Part shown: positions 1-6,372 of the stretch, in pieces
Layout of the letters: each line of letters begins with the position of its first letter
How positions within the stretch are numbered: position 1 is the stretch's first letter
Source of the DNA: Methylorubrum extorquens
Lineage (GTDB): Bacteria > Pseudomonadota > Alphaproteobacteria > Rhizobiales > Beijerinckiaceae
Direction: 5' to 3'
DNA: 10,965 bases
NCBI GenBank assembly: GCA_019695455.1
Contig: JAEUAC010000322.1
Location: 1 to 10,965, forward strand
Made by a program: the position numbers and the translations under genes
The notes under the pieces: model-generated
The model's database searches: none
What the model was told of the DNA's origin: nothing
What the model saw: only the letters and a program-made list of their open reading frames with translations

Positions 1-61
1 TGGGGAAGTACGGCTTCAGGCGCGTCATCTGCTCATCCGTCAGCCAGTACAGCTCGCTCAT
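1..61 (-). CDS. IS5-family transposase, N-terminal fragment (cut by window edge)
   Basis: The minus strand from an ATG at 61-59 reads MSELYWLTDEQM... and continues to ...LKPYFP at the window edge. This is the very conserved start of IS5-family transposases of the IS427 type. Only the first 20 residues are present, so the DDE catalytic residues and the intactness of the gene cannot be judged. The gene reads leftwards, away from the exonuclease gene that the element interrupts. Confidence 0.85.
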   Translation of the reverse strand, partial: MSELYWLTDEQMTRLKPYFP

Positions 62-124
62 CCACGGTCTCCTTGCGGAGCCTAAATCAGACCGCGACGC
101 TCACATCAATGGGTCCTGACCCTA
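1..124 (-). mobile_element. Right-hand edge of an IS5-family insertion sequence
   Basis: The leftmost bases encode, on the minus strand, the beginning of an IS5-family transposase. The roughly 60 bases upstream of its start codon are the non-coding end of the element. A perfect 5-bp inverted repeat, GGGTC-ct-GACCC (111-122), sits where the terminal repeat should be and is followed by CTAG, a typical target sequence for this group. The reading frame of the interrupted exonuclease gene begins to match its family immediately after this point. The exact outer base (122 to 124) is uncertain because the target duplication cannot be compared with the other end, which lies outside the window. Confidence 0.8.
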
Positions 125-747
125 GGACGTGGCTCGAGCAGCCCTCCGGGCCGATCCCGCCGGCCGTGACGCGCGTCACCGGGCTCGCGGACGCCGACGT
201 CGCCGGCAGGACGATCTCGGAGGGCGAGGCGTCGGGCATGCTGCTCGACGCCGACTTCGTCGTCGCGCACAACGCGAGCTTCGACCGCCCGTTCGTGGAG
301 CGCCGGCTGCCGCTCGTCGCCGGTCTGCCGTGGGCCTGCTCCCTTAGCGACGTGGACTGGCCGGCAGAGGGTTGCGAGGGGCGCAGGCTCTCCGAGCTCG
401 CCGGTCGGATGGGCTGGTTCTTCGATCCGCATCGCGCGGACGCGGACGTGACGGCCCTGCTCCACGTTCTCGACCACGTCCTCGACGACGGCGTGACGGT
501 GGCGACGCGGATGCTCGCGACGGCGCGAGCGCCGACCTGGACGGTGGAGGCGGTGGATGCGCCGTTCTCCGCCAAGGAACTGCTGCGCGAGCGCGGATAC
601 AGGTGGAACGCAGCGAACAGGTTGTGGTCGGCGTCGTTCGCCGACGGGGCGGTGCAAGATGAGGTGTCCTGGGCGAGGTCGGCCGTCTACGGCGGCAGGC
701 GCGAGCCGGCGGCGCGCAGGATCACCTGGCGCGAGCGTCACGCCTGA
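73..747 (+). pseudogene. 5'-truncated DEDDh 3'-5' exonuclease (DnaQ/Pol III epsilon-like)
   Basis: The frame from 73 runs out of the IS element into an exonuclease of the DnaQ superfamily. Residues 1-17 are IS-derived. Family similarity starts at about residue 22 (PSGPIPPAVTRVTG, the usual 'IPPEVxxLTG' stretch). Exo II is present (AHNASFDRPF, Asp71) and so is Exo III (HRADAD, His120 with Asp125). The Exo I strand carrying the metal-binding D-x-E is missing, because it lies upstream of the insertion. The protein should therefore be catalytically dead even if translated. The C-terminal part (about residues 164-190, with RGYRWNAANRLW) resembles the extra tail of alphaproteobacterial proteins of this kind. 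No ribosome binding site precedes the ATG at 73 or the one at 109. The gene converges on the minus-strand gene ending at 833. Confidence 0.85.
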
Positions 748-761
748 AGGACGGTGGTCGC

Positions 762-788
762 CGCGTCGCCCCGTTGCCGAGCGACGCG
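762..788. terminator. Possible bidirectional hairpin between convergent genes
   Basis: An 8-bp perfect inverted repeat, CGCGTCGC (762-769) and GCGACGCG (781-788), is separated by 11 bases. It lies in the 85-base gap between the converging exonuclease remnant and the nuclease-like gene. There is no T-tract on either side, so a rho-independent terminator is only a suggestion based on position and pairing. Confidence 0.25.
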
Positions 789-832
789 ACGCCGCCTTCC
801 CCAGCCGCCTTCTGACAGGCTCCGCCCACTGG

Positions 833-1627
833 TCAGATCGCGTCTATCCTCTCGAGGGTCTCGCGGAAGGCCTTCTCCAGCGCGGCGATGGATCTCGGAT
901 CCTTGTAGATCGAGCCGTAGCGCCCGATGGCGTGATGCCGGCCGAGGGTGCGGCCGCCCGACGAGAACGTGCCGGCGCGCACGACGCCGAAGGCGCCAGT
1001 GGCGAAGAAGTCGAGGTAGCGCGACCGGTGCCGCCCCCATCTCCGGTGCGTCTCGCTCTCGAACATCCTGCAGCCCCAATCGGGATAGGGCATCGTGACG
1101 AGGGCCATGTCGAACAGCCGCGCCAGCGTCTGCCGCATCTCGTCCGTCTGCCCGGATCCCTGGCGGTCCTTGCACTCGTAGGCGGCTATCGGCAGTCCGC
1201 GCGGCCTTCCTCCGCCGGCGCGCCGCAGCGGTTCGGCGATGCGGCTCGGAAGCAGGCTGACGTCGCACTCGTGCGTCGCTCCGCTCCTGCCGAGCCACTG
1301 CAGGCCAGCATGCAGCTCCAGCCTGACCCGGCGATCGTCGAGGCTGACGAGGCGGACGTGCGACGGTCCGCCGCTTCGCTTGGCAGGGATGCCGCCCTGC
1401 CCCGCGGGGAACGCGTATGCGGCGCCGGGCCGCAGCGTCCGTCCGTCGCTGCCGACGAAGGCGACCCGCCACCGGCCGGTGCGGTAGGCGACGTGGGCGA
1501 GCCGCATCGTAAGCCAGGCCTCGAGGGCCCGGCCGGCGGCCGTCGGGAGCGCTGCGGCCCCGAACTGCGCGGAGAACCGGCGGAGGACGGCGCGCAGCTC
1601 GGCGACCTGCCTTTTGGGGAGCGCCAT
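833..1627 (-). CDS. Putative PD-(D/E)XK-fold nuclease, uncharacterised
   Basis: This is a 264-residue protein with no name I can assign. The order of conserved-looking acidic residues fits a PD-(D/E)XK nuclease core: Glu36 in a predicted helix (GRALEAWL), Asp122 in HECDVSLL, then Glu151 and Lys153 in IAAYECKDR on a hydrophobic strand. A helix (TDEMRQTLARLFDMALVT) follows, as expected for the fold's cross-over helix. This suggests metal-dependent DNA cleavage, but it is inferred from residue spacing only. The ATG directly follows the stop of the upstream gene (TAGATG), with GGGGAG about 9 bases before it inside that gene, so translation is probably coupled. The C-terminal third is rich in Arg, Tyr and His and could contact nucleic acid. 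A RecB-like or restriction-type accessory domain, or a fold that has lost activity, are the alternatives. Confidence 0.7.
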   Translation of the reverse strand: MALPKRQVAELRAVLRRFSAQFGAAALPTAAGRALEAWLTMRLAHVAYRTGRWRVAFVGSDGRTLRPGAAYAFPAGQGGIPAKRSGGPSHVRLVSLDDRRVRLELHAGLQWLGRSGATHECDVSLLPSRIAEPLRRAGGGRPRGLPIAAYECKDRQGSGQTDEMRQTLARLFDMALVTMPYPDWGCRMFESETHRRWGRHRSRYLDFFATGAFGVVRAGTFSSGGRTLGRHHAIGRYGSIYKDPRSIAALEKAFRETLERIDAI

Positions 1628-2233
1628 CTAGAGGCGCTCCCCGGCCATGCGGGCTAGAACTGCCTCCAGCTCGGCGGCGAGCGCGTCGCTTTCGTCGTCG
1701 GCGAACTCGTACGGCATCGGATCCTTGACGCTTCGCCGGGGTGCAAAGGCGATGGACTGCCGGGCGGAGCTGTCGCCGCTCCGCTCGGGGGACCCCGCGG
1801 CGGGGGCGAACAGGCCCGGCAGGAGCGGTTCGACGGCGACGACGGACTCCGCTTCCGGGTCCTTGCCGCCGGTGGCACGCATCTCGCCTGCGAGGCGCTC
1901 CGCCTCTTCGGCCGCCCGAAGGGGTTCGACGAGGCGCAGGGCGAGGAAGCCGAGGGCGTGGCGCAGCTGCTCGTCCCGGGCGACCGGCCCGGCGAAGGTC
2001 GGCTCCGGGAGGTCGTCGTCGAAGTAGCGGCGCTCGACCGATCCGCCGCCGTCTAGCTCGACCGTCTCCGCCTTGCGTCGGTTCGGCGTCGACGGGGGAT
2101 CGTCGACGGTTCCGGCGTCTTCCGGCGCGGCGGCCCCCCGCTCCAGCGTCATTAGCATCTCGCCGGCCAGGAAGCCGAAGCCCTCCTCGCCGAGCACGGC
2201 GGCCAGTTCCAGAACGTCGGGGTCCGTCGGCAA
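1628..2233 (-). CDS. Acidic protein of unknown function, TTG start, partner of the nuclease-like gene
   Basis: This is a 201-residue protein I do not recognise. It begins at a TTG (2233-2231) preceded by a strong AAGGAG at 2240-2245 with a 6-base spacer. No ATG fits the site as well. It is acidic. Residues about 80-115 (ARDEQLRHALGFLALRLVEPLRAAEEAERL) and the C-terminus (DESDALAAELEAVLARM) look like amphipathic helices, while residues 30-60 and 120-155 look disordered. There are no transmembrane segments. The stop abuts the ATG of the PD-(D/E)XK candidate, so the two are very likely co-translated and may work as a pair. An acidic helical protein before a nuclease could be a specificity or inhibitory partner, but that is a guess. 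Confidence 0.7.
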   Translation of the reverse strand: MPTDPDVLELAAVLGEEGFGFLAGEMLMTLERGAAAPEDAGTVDDPPSTPNRRKAETVELDGGGSVERRYFDDDLPEPTFAGPVARDEQLRHALGFLALRLVEPLRAAEEAERLAGEMRATGGKDPEAESVVAVEPLLPGLFAPAAGSPERSGDSSARQSIAFAPRRSVKDPMPYEFADDESDALAAELEAVLARMAGERL

Positions 2234-2239
2234 GATCGT

Positions 2240-2245
2240 CTCCTT
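2240..2245 (-). promoter_or_regulatory. Ribosome binding site fixing a TTG start
   Basis: AAGGAG on the minus strand lies 6 bases before the TTG at 2233-2231, and this supports TTG initiation for the 201-residue protein. Confidence 0.7.
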
Positions 2246-2326
2246 TCCGACAGCGTGCGGCAGGTCCCTTTACGAACCGACAACGCGGGAGCCTCTCGAT
2301 CCGGATTGGATGCGATCGTGATCCCT

Positions 2327-2336
2327 CGACCGGTCG
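2327..2336. promoter_or_regulatory. Palindrome CGACCGGTCG in the gap between two minus-strand genes
   Basis: This is a perfect 10-bp palindrome whose flanks extend the symmetry by two further G-C pairs across one mismatch. It sits upstream of the 201-residue protein's start and just after the stop of the 81-residue protein. It could be an operator or part of a terminator. In GC-rich DNA a palindrome of this size may also be chance. Confidence 0.2.
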
Positions 2337-2366
2337 GGGACCTGCCCGGCTCCCCGTCGTCGCGCG

Positions 2367-2612
2367 TCAGTCGGTCCGGAGGGCGCGCTGTCGCGCGTTG
2401 CAGATGGCGAGGACGGCGCCGGCGACCTCGCCTCCGAGCGTCAGGGTCCTGAGGGTGCTCAGGCGCAGGGTGGCCAGCGCCTTCGGGGCGCCGTCGACGT
2501 CCATGAGCACGGTCATGTCCCGCGAGCCGTGCCGGAACGCCAGCCGCGTCGAGCGGCCGATGTCCCTGTCGATTTGGAGGTTCGCGTCCGCGATAACTTC
2601 GCCGTGGGTCAA
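2367..2612 (-). CDS. Small protein of unknown function (81 aa), TTG start
   Basis: The best start is the TTG at 2612-2610, giving a protein beginning (M)THGEVIADANLQIDRD and ending CNARQRALRTD. An AGGAAGGA sequence (2621-2628) sits 8 bases upstream. An ATG at 2645 would start upstream of that site and has no ribosome binding site of its own. The protein has alternating hydrophobic/polar stretches suggesting beta strands (TRLAFRHGSRDMTVLMDVDG), followed by a hydrophobic C-terminal segment (LTLGGEVAGAVLAIC) that is probably a buried helix. I do not recognise the family. It stands between two minus-strand operons, with gaps of about 230 bases upstream and 133 bases downstream, so it may be transcribed alone. 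Confidence 0.6.
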   Translation of the reverse strand: MTHGEVIADANLQIDRDIGRSTRLAFRHGSRDMTVLMDVDGAPKALATLRLSTLRTLTLGGEVAGAVLAICNARQRALRTD

Positions 2613-2620
2613 CTGTTTCG

Positions 2621-2628
2621 TCCTTCCT
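2621..2628 (-). promoter_or_regulatory. Ribosome binding site deciding the TTG start at 2612
   Basis: AGGAAGGA on the minus strand, 8 bases from the TTG. It argues against the longer ATG-initiated reading from 2645. Confidence 0.65.
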
Positions 2629-2683
2629 GATGGGAGCACGCCCATCCGCTCCCGCCGCCTGCGAAGCGAAGCCGTTCCCTCCG

Positions 2684-2707
2684 CTTCGGTCGGCGCGGCG
2701 ACCGAAG
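2684..2707 (-). terminator. Hairpin downstream of the winged-helix gene, possible terminator
   Basis: A perfect 9-bp inverted repeat, CTTCGGTCG (2684-2692) and CGACCGAAG (2699-2707), encloses a 6-base loop. It lies in the gap after the stop of the RadC-linked winged-helix gene and before the 81-residue protein. The position suits the end of the membrane protein-RadC-regulator operon. No U-tract follows, so it may instead be an operator or an mRNA-stabilising stem. Confidence 0.4.
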
Positions 2708-2843
2708 ACCTTACACCGAGGCCGCGCCTTCGTTGCGCATGGGACGTGGGGCGCAGGCACGCCGGCCTCCCGCCGATGGGGGCCGTGGCTTGCCGCCCCC
2801 CAAAGCCATGGTCCTCGGCGAGCCGCGTCCGCGTTCGCGGAGC

Positions 2844-3203
2844 TCAATCCTGCCGGCCGAGAAAGTCCGTCATCCGCCGCCGGCCCTCGTCGGTGAGCCG
2901 GACCAGGGTCGAGCGCCGATCACGCGCGTTGTGCATCCTCTCGATCAGGCCCGCCCGGGTCAGCAGCCCGATGTAGCGGAGGGCGGTGGTCATGGGCACG
3001 CCGGAGGAGACGCTCAGGCTCTTGATGGGGAGCCCAGTGCTCGATCCGAGGGCAAAGGCCGCCAGCAGCATGTCCCAGGCGGGGTCGCGGAACAGGCGGG
3101 CGTGCGGTCCGAACGCGGCGGCGCGCGACCGGGACTGGCCCGTCAGCCGGCGGGCCGCCGCCAGCGCCCGTTCTTCGCCGCCTCGGCCGTCGCCGGGGCT
3201 CAC
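2844..3203 (-). CDS. Small winged-helix (MarR-like) transcriptional regulator
   Basis: This 119-residue protein starts at a GTG (3203-3201) that overlaps the RadC stop by four bases (GTGA), with GGAG about 8 bases upstream. The longer open frame upstream is out of phase with RadC coding and is a shadow. A helical N-terminus carries LFRDPAWDMLL (37-47). It is followed by a helix-turn-helix (about 58-88, IKSLSVSSGVPMTTALRYI...LLTRAGLIER) and a wing (HNARDRRSTLVRLTDEGRRRM, about 91-111), which is the MarR/PadR-like winged-helix layout. It should bind DNA, probably as a dimer. It resembles the protein at 7461-7814 through the shared LF-x-x-PAWD-(L/M)LL motif. It is last in the operon and could regulate its own transcription. 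The ligand and targets are not visible. Confidence 0.85.
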   Translation of the reverse strand: MSPGDGRGGEERALAAARRLTGQSRSRAAAFGPHARLFRDPAWDMLLAAFALGSSTGLPIKSLSVSSGVPMTTALRYIGLLTRAGLIERMHNARDRRSTLVRLTDEGRRRMTDFLGRQD

Positions 3204-3946
3204 GTCAGCGCTCCGAGGCTGCGGAGCGACCGGATTCCGGCCGCGCCGACGACGAGGTGGTCGTGGAGCCTGATGTCGAGCCGGTGGCAGAGCGCCTGCA
3301 GGCTTCGGGTCTCGACTAGGTCGTCCTGGCTCGGCGACGGATCGCCGCCCGGATGGTTGTGCGCGAGGATGAGGCCGTCGGCGCCGAGCTCCAGCGCTCG
3401 CGAGACGAGGTGTCGATGGCGGAGCCTGACCTCGGAGACGCTCCCCCACGCGACGATCTCGTCGGACACGAGCCGGTTGCCGGCCGTGAGGAACAGCGCG
3501 CGCATCTGCTCCGCCGGAAGATGGGCCATGGCGGCGGCGAGATAGTCCCTGAGGTCGCGCGAGCCCGCCAGCACCGGTCCGGCTGAGAGCCGTCCGCGCA
3601 GCACCTCGCGCATCGTCTCTGCGAACCATACGACCGCGTCGAAGACGGCGGGGTCGCCGCCGCATGCGCGGCGGAGCCGCGGCCCGGCGCAGGCGAAGAC
3701 GGCTCCCGGGCTTCCGAACTCCTCTAGGAGCCGCGCCGCGCTCGTCGCGGGCTCCCCCGCCCCGCCTCGGAAGAGGATCTCCTGGAGGAGCGCCAGATCG
3801 CGTAGGCGAGGAGCGCGAGCGTCGGATAGCTCGAGGCCCCCTCCATCAGCGAATAGGCGACCCGGTCGAATCCCGGATCCATGAGGCGCGCGAGATGCGC
3901 AAGGGTCGACAGCGTCTGCAGGGACGCCGCCAGGATGATCCACCAT
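3200..3946 (-). CDS. radC: RadC/JAMM-domain protein (DNA repair RadC-like)
   Basis: The C-terminal half is a RadC JAB/MPN domain. Its JAMM metal-binding signature is intact: HNHPGGDPSPSQDD, with His196, His198, Ser206 and Asp209 counting from the ATG at 3946. RadC-type proteins are recurrent passengers of mobile elements and islands, and their biochemical role remains unsettled. The N-terminal conserved part (LLQEILFRG...LLEEFGSPGAVF) matches the usual RadC helical region. Similarity begins only near 3800. The nearest standard start codon upstream is the ATG at 3946, which adds about 48 unlikely residues inside the membrane-protein gene. The only in-frame alternative is a CTG at 3796. The start is therefore uncertain, while the domain call is firm. 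The stop overlaps the downstream regulator's GTG. Confidence 0.82.
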   Translation of the reverse strand: MVDHPGGVPADAVDPCASRAPHGSGIRPGRLFADGGGLELSDARAPRLRDLALLQEILFRGGAGEPATSAARLLEEFGSPGAVFACAGPRLRRACGGDPAVFDAVVWFAETMREVLRGRLSAGPVLAGSRDLRDYLAAAMAHLPAEQMRALFLTAGNRLVSDEIVAWGSVSEVRLRHRHLVSRALELGADGLILAHNHPGGDPSPSQDDLVETRSLQALCHRLDIRLHDHLVVGAAGIRSLRSLGALT

Positions 3947-4182
3947 CGTCCGTATCCAGCCACCAGCAGGAGCAGTCCGGCGAGCAGCGCGACGTCGACC
4001 AGCATGATCCACGTCTCGACGTGGGCCCAGCTGCCGACCGCGCGGGTCGCGGGAAGGAAGCTCGCGACGGCGGCGGCGCCGTAGAGGACGGCGACCGCGC
4101 GCTCGGCCGCGCCTCCCCGGAGGAACGCCGCCGCGATCAGGCAGGGCAGGATGATCCAGAACGGGAGCACGTAGGGGAGCAT
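3724..4182 (-). CDS. Multi-pass inner-membrane protein of unknown function
   Basis: This is a 152-residue hydrophobic protein starting at ATG 4182-4180 with AAGGGG just upstream. Five membrane segments can be seen: about residues 4-21 (VLPFWIILPCLIAAAF), 28-45, 58-77 (IMLVDVALLAGLLLLVAGY), 80-97 (WWIILAASLQTLSTLAH) and 116-130 (YPTLALLAYAIW). A short Arg/Ser-rich cytoplasmic-looking tail follows. No transporter or enzyme motif is evident. The radC frame begins inside its last 80-220 bases, so the two genes overlap on the same strand and are expected to share a transcript. It could be a small membrane partner of the downstream proteins, but nothing in the sequence states a function. Confidence 0.75.
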   Translation of the reverse strand: MLPYVLPFWIILPCLIAAAFLRGGAAERAVAVLYGAAAVASFLPATRAVGSWAHVETWIMLVDVALLAGLLLLVAGYGRWWIILAASLQTLSTLAHLARLMDPGFDRVAYSLMEGASSYPTLALLAYAIWRSSRRSSSEAGRGSPRRARRGS

Positions 4183-4224
4183 GCCCCTTGCGAACCATTC
4201 CGGAGGCGCCCCGTCAACGGCCGG

Positions 4225-4578
4225 TCAGGCGGCCCTGAGCTCCACGAGCTCTCCGGCGGGGCGGCGCTCGACCGATTCGTCGCAGGGGCAGCTTGGCCCG
4301 TAGCCCTCGACGCCGAGCCGCTTGGGAAGCCTGACGAGCGCCAGACGGGCCCTGATCAGCTCCGACCTCGCCGCGAGCTGGGTCCGCAGCGCGACCGCGA
4401 GCAGGTCGAGTTCGTCGAGCCCCGTATCGAGCGGAAGGGCGCCCAGCCGCCGCTGCTCGATGAGCGTCGCGATGCAGCGTGCACTCTCCTCGGCGGCGGC
4501 GTCGGCCGAGCGGCTGGCCGCCACGATGCTGCCGCCCACCGCGGCGACCGCCGCCTTCGCGCCTACGTTCACGTCCAT
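4225..4578 (-). CDS. Hypothetical helical protein (117 aa) downstream of LuxR-type gene
   Basis: The start is ATG 4578-4576 with AGGA a few bases upstream. The protein begins with an Ala/Ser/Val-rich segment (about 7-30, AAVAAVGGSIVAAS) too small-residue-rich to be a clear membrane span. Charged amphipathic helices follow (about 28-85: EESARCIATLIEQ... and DELDLLAVALRTQLAARSELIRARLALV), and the tail contains a Cys-Pro-Cys (residues 97-99). I do not recognise a named family. It follows the membrane-anchored HTH gene by 34 bases on the same strand, so co-transcription is likely. The helical make-up would fit an interaction partner of that regulator. Confidence 0.65.
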   Translation of the reverse strand: MDVNVGAKAAVAAVGGSIVAASRSADAAAEESARCIATLIEQRRLGALPLDTGLDELDLLAVALRTQLAARSELIRARLALVRLPKRLGVEGYGPSCPCDESVERRPAGELVELRAA

Positions 4579-4612
4579 GGCTTCCTCGTCTCCCGACCCC
4601 GGAGCCGCGGGG

Positions 4613-5149
4613 TCACCTGAAGAGGGGGACGACGACCTGGGCGAGGCGCTTGAAACTCTCCGCCATCGGCGGGGTCGCGACGATCAGCAGCGCGATCAGC
4701 GCCGCGCCGGTCGGAACCGCCAGCAGCCGGAGGAGCGTCGATCCGCCCGTCCCATCCGTGTCACCCTCGGGTGGCCGGCGGGGAAGATAGCCCGCGGCGT
4801 CGTGCGCGAAGATCGCGCGGACGTCGCGGAACGAGGCCTCCCCTTCCGGGCCGTCGAGGCTCCCGACGGCCTCTCCGTCTGGCTCCCCGTCCCGGTTGGG
4901 CACCATGGTCCTCCGCGTACTGGTCCTTGAAAGACCAGACGCTTCGGAGGTCAGCTGGAGGTAGCGGCGCGCGGCGTCGTAGCGCCCGAGGCCGCCGAGC
5001 TTGTCCCTCGCGGCCTTGACGTGGTTGCGCACGGTGTTGGTTGAGAGGTCGAGCTCCCGCGCGATAGCGTCGTTCGTGTGGAGCTCGAGGACGAGGCGGA
5101 TGCACTGGGCCTCGCGCGTCGTCAGGGTGTCGTTCCAGTCGTTCGCCAT
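4613..5149 (-). CDS. LuxR-type HTH protein with C-terminal membrane anchor
   Basis: This is a 178-residue protein from ATG 5149-5147. A longer frame from 5302 exists, but its first 51 codons look like Arg-rich non-coding translation. Residues 9-66 form a GerE/LuxR helix-turn-helix: LTTREAQCIRLVLELHTNDAIARELDLSTNTVRNHVKAARDKLG, with the family's usual 'L-T-x-R-E' opening and 'T-V-x-N-H' recognition helix. There is no receiver or ligand domain in front of it. A low-complexity acidic linker (about 85-135) leads to one hydrophobic segment (about 139-159, LLRLLAVPTGAALIALLIVA). It is probably a single-pass inner-membrane protein with its DNA-binding head in the cytoplasm. It stands at the head of the leftward group with the 117-residue protein. 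Its signal and targets are not visible. Confidence 0.8.
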   Translation of the reverse strand: MANDWNDTLTTREAQCIRLVLELHTNDAIARELDLSTNTVRNHVKAARDKLGGLGRYDAARRYLQLTSEASGLSRTSTRRTMVPNRDGEPDGEAVGSLDGPEGEASFRDVRAIFAHDAAGYLPRRPPEGDTDGTGGSTLLRLLAVPTGAALIALLIVATPPMAESFKRLAQVVVPLFR

Positions 5150-5322
5150 CGATGGGCCGCCGTCTCTCCTCGGCCGGCGTCCTCGAGCAGGCCGGCCGGC
5201 AAGGACATGGCTACCGCCGGATCGCTCCCGAGACCAGCCGTCGACCGCGATCGACGGATCGATGCCTCCGCGGGATCTCCGGGGAGGGTTCCGCAGCGGC
5301 ACCGCTCGGCCGTCGCGGGATC

Positions 5323-6372
5323 CTACCGCCCGCGAGGCGCCGCCAGCTCGTCGAGCAGGGGCGCGAGCTCATCCCCGTTGACGTAGAGGTGCCGCCCGGT
5401 CCGCCGCATGCGCGCGAAGACGCGCCGGAGCAGCCGGTCGTCCGCCTCCGCCATCGCGTCCGCTCCGCGCTTCAGGCCCAGCTCCCTCCTGAGCGGGCGG
5501 GACGTCGCCGCGAAGACGAGGCCGCCCTCGTCGTCGCCCAGGTGGACGACGTGGCGGCGCTCGTAGAACCAGTATCGGATCCTCGACGACCCCCGGTGGG
5601 CGCAGACGAAGCGCTCGGGCCAGCCAGATAGGTCCTGACGCGACCACCCGCTGAACACGTGTCCGGCCGGCCAGACCGGCAGCTCGGACCGGTCCTCGTC
5701 CGTCAGCGCGGGCGCCGCAGCGGCGGCGTCGGCCGCGAGGATCGTCTGGCTGCCGAGGTCGCGGACCCTGCGGCTCGTGGACCCGTCGGTGAAGACGAAC
5801 CCTATGCCCCGGAAGCGCGCAGGGTCAGCCCGCACCGCGTCTAGGAGCGATCGCGGCCTCGGCTCGACCGCCTCGGAGCGGCCCCGGCCGGCCGAGGACC
5901 GTCGGCGCCACGCCTCGGTGCAGGCGTCGAGCGCCGTCTGGTCGACGACGTCCGCGCCCTCGAAAAGCGCGTCGAGCCACTCGGCGGTCGCCGCGTGGGC
6001 CCGGGTGCCGGGGGCCAGCAGGACCCCCGCCTCGACCAGACCGGCGCCGGCCGAGAAGCCGATGCCGTTCTCGGAGGCGTTGGCGGATCCTACCACCGCG
6101 CCGCGGTCGGACAGGTAGACCTTCGCGTGCAGCCCGGGAACGTGGCGGACCGCGTCGTTCGTAGGCGCTCCAAGCGCCATCAGCTCGGCCGGATTTGTTC
6201 CGCCCATCGAGAGATCGCATACCACCCGCGCGCTCGACGGCGCTCTCCCGGTCCCGAAAAGCGCCTCCTTGGCGCCCGCGCCCCAGAACGCGACCGCGCA
6301 CCGCCGCCGTCTGCCGCGCATGACGTTGCGGATGGCTGCGCTGAGAGGATCGCCTTGGAGGAATTCCGCCAT
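5323..6372 (-). CDS. Phospholipase D-like nuclease (single HKD motif)
   Basis: This 349-residue protein starts at ATG 6372 with AAGGAG 8 bases upstream. One complete PLD catalytic motif lies at residues 82-98: LHAKVYLSDRGAVVGSANAS, with His82, Lys84, Asp89 and the GSAN turn (95-98). The N-terminal strands before it (CAVAFWGAGAKEALF, about 25-39; ARVVCDLSMGGTNPAEL, about 48-64) are typical of single-HKD, Nuc/BfiI-like nucleases that dimerise to build the active site. The C-terminal 200 residues are not recognisable. They contain aromatic and Arg-rich stretches (RYWFYERRHVVHLGDDEGG) and may be a sensor or substrate-binding domain. There is no signal peptide, so it acts in the cytoplasm. A DNA or RNA nuclease in a defence or mobile-element setting is the likely role; lipid hydrolysis is unlikely. 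Confidence 0.83.
   Translation of the reverse strand: MAEFLQGDPLSAAIRNVMRGRRRRCAVAFWGAGAKEALFGTGRAPSSARVVCDLSMGGTNPAELMALGAPTNDAVRHVPGLHAKVYLSDRGAVVGSANASENGIGFSAGAGLVEAGVLLAPGTRAHAATAEWLDALFEGADVVDQTALDACTEAWRRRSSAGRGRSEAVEPRPRSLLDAVRADPARFRGIGFVFTDGSTSRRVRDLGSQTILAADAAAAAPALTDEDRSELPVWPAGHVFSGWSRQDLSGWPERFVCAHRGSSRIRYWFYERRHVVHLGDDEGGLVFAATSRPLRRELGLKRGADAMAEADDRLLRRVFARMRRTGRHLYVNGDELAPLLDELAAPRGR

Noticed and set aside
557..1657. Long plus-strand open frame of 366 codons opposite the nuclease-like gene
   Set aside because: Its translation is rich in Arg, Pro, Gly and Ala without any domain, and it lies antisense to genes with better ribosome binding sites and motifs. This is a common artefact in GC-rich DNA.
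1741..2976. 411-codon plus-strand open frame
   Set aside because: Low-complexity Arg/Pro/Ser translation crossing several minus-strand genes and their gaps, with no start signal.
3204..3665. N-terminal extension of the winged-helix frame through radC
   Set aside because: It is the off-frame translation of radC. The GTG overlapping the radC stop with an upstream GGAG is the likely start.
5250..5263. ATCGA-cgga-TCGAT inverted repeat upstream of the LuxR-type gene
   Set aside because: A 5-bp arm is expected by chance in this composition and it is not placed at a clear promoter.
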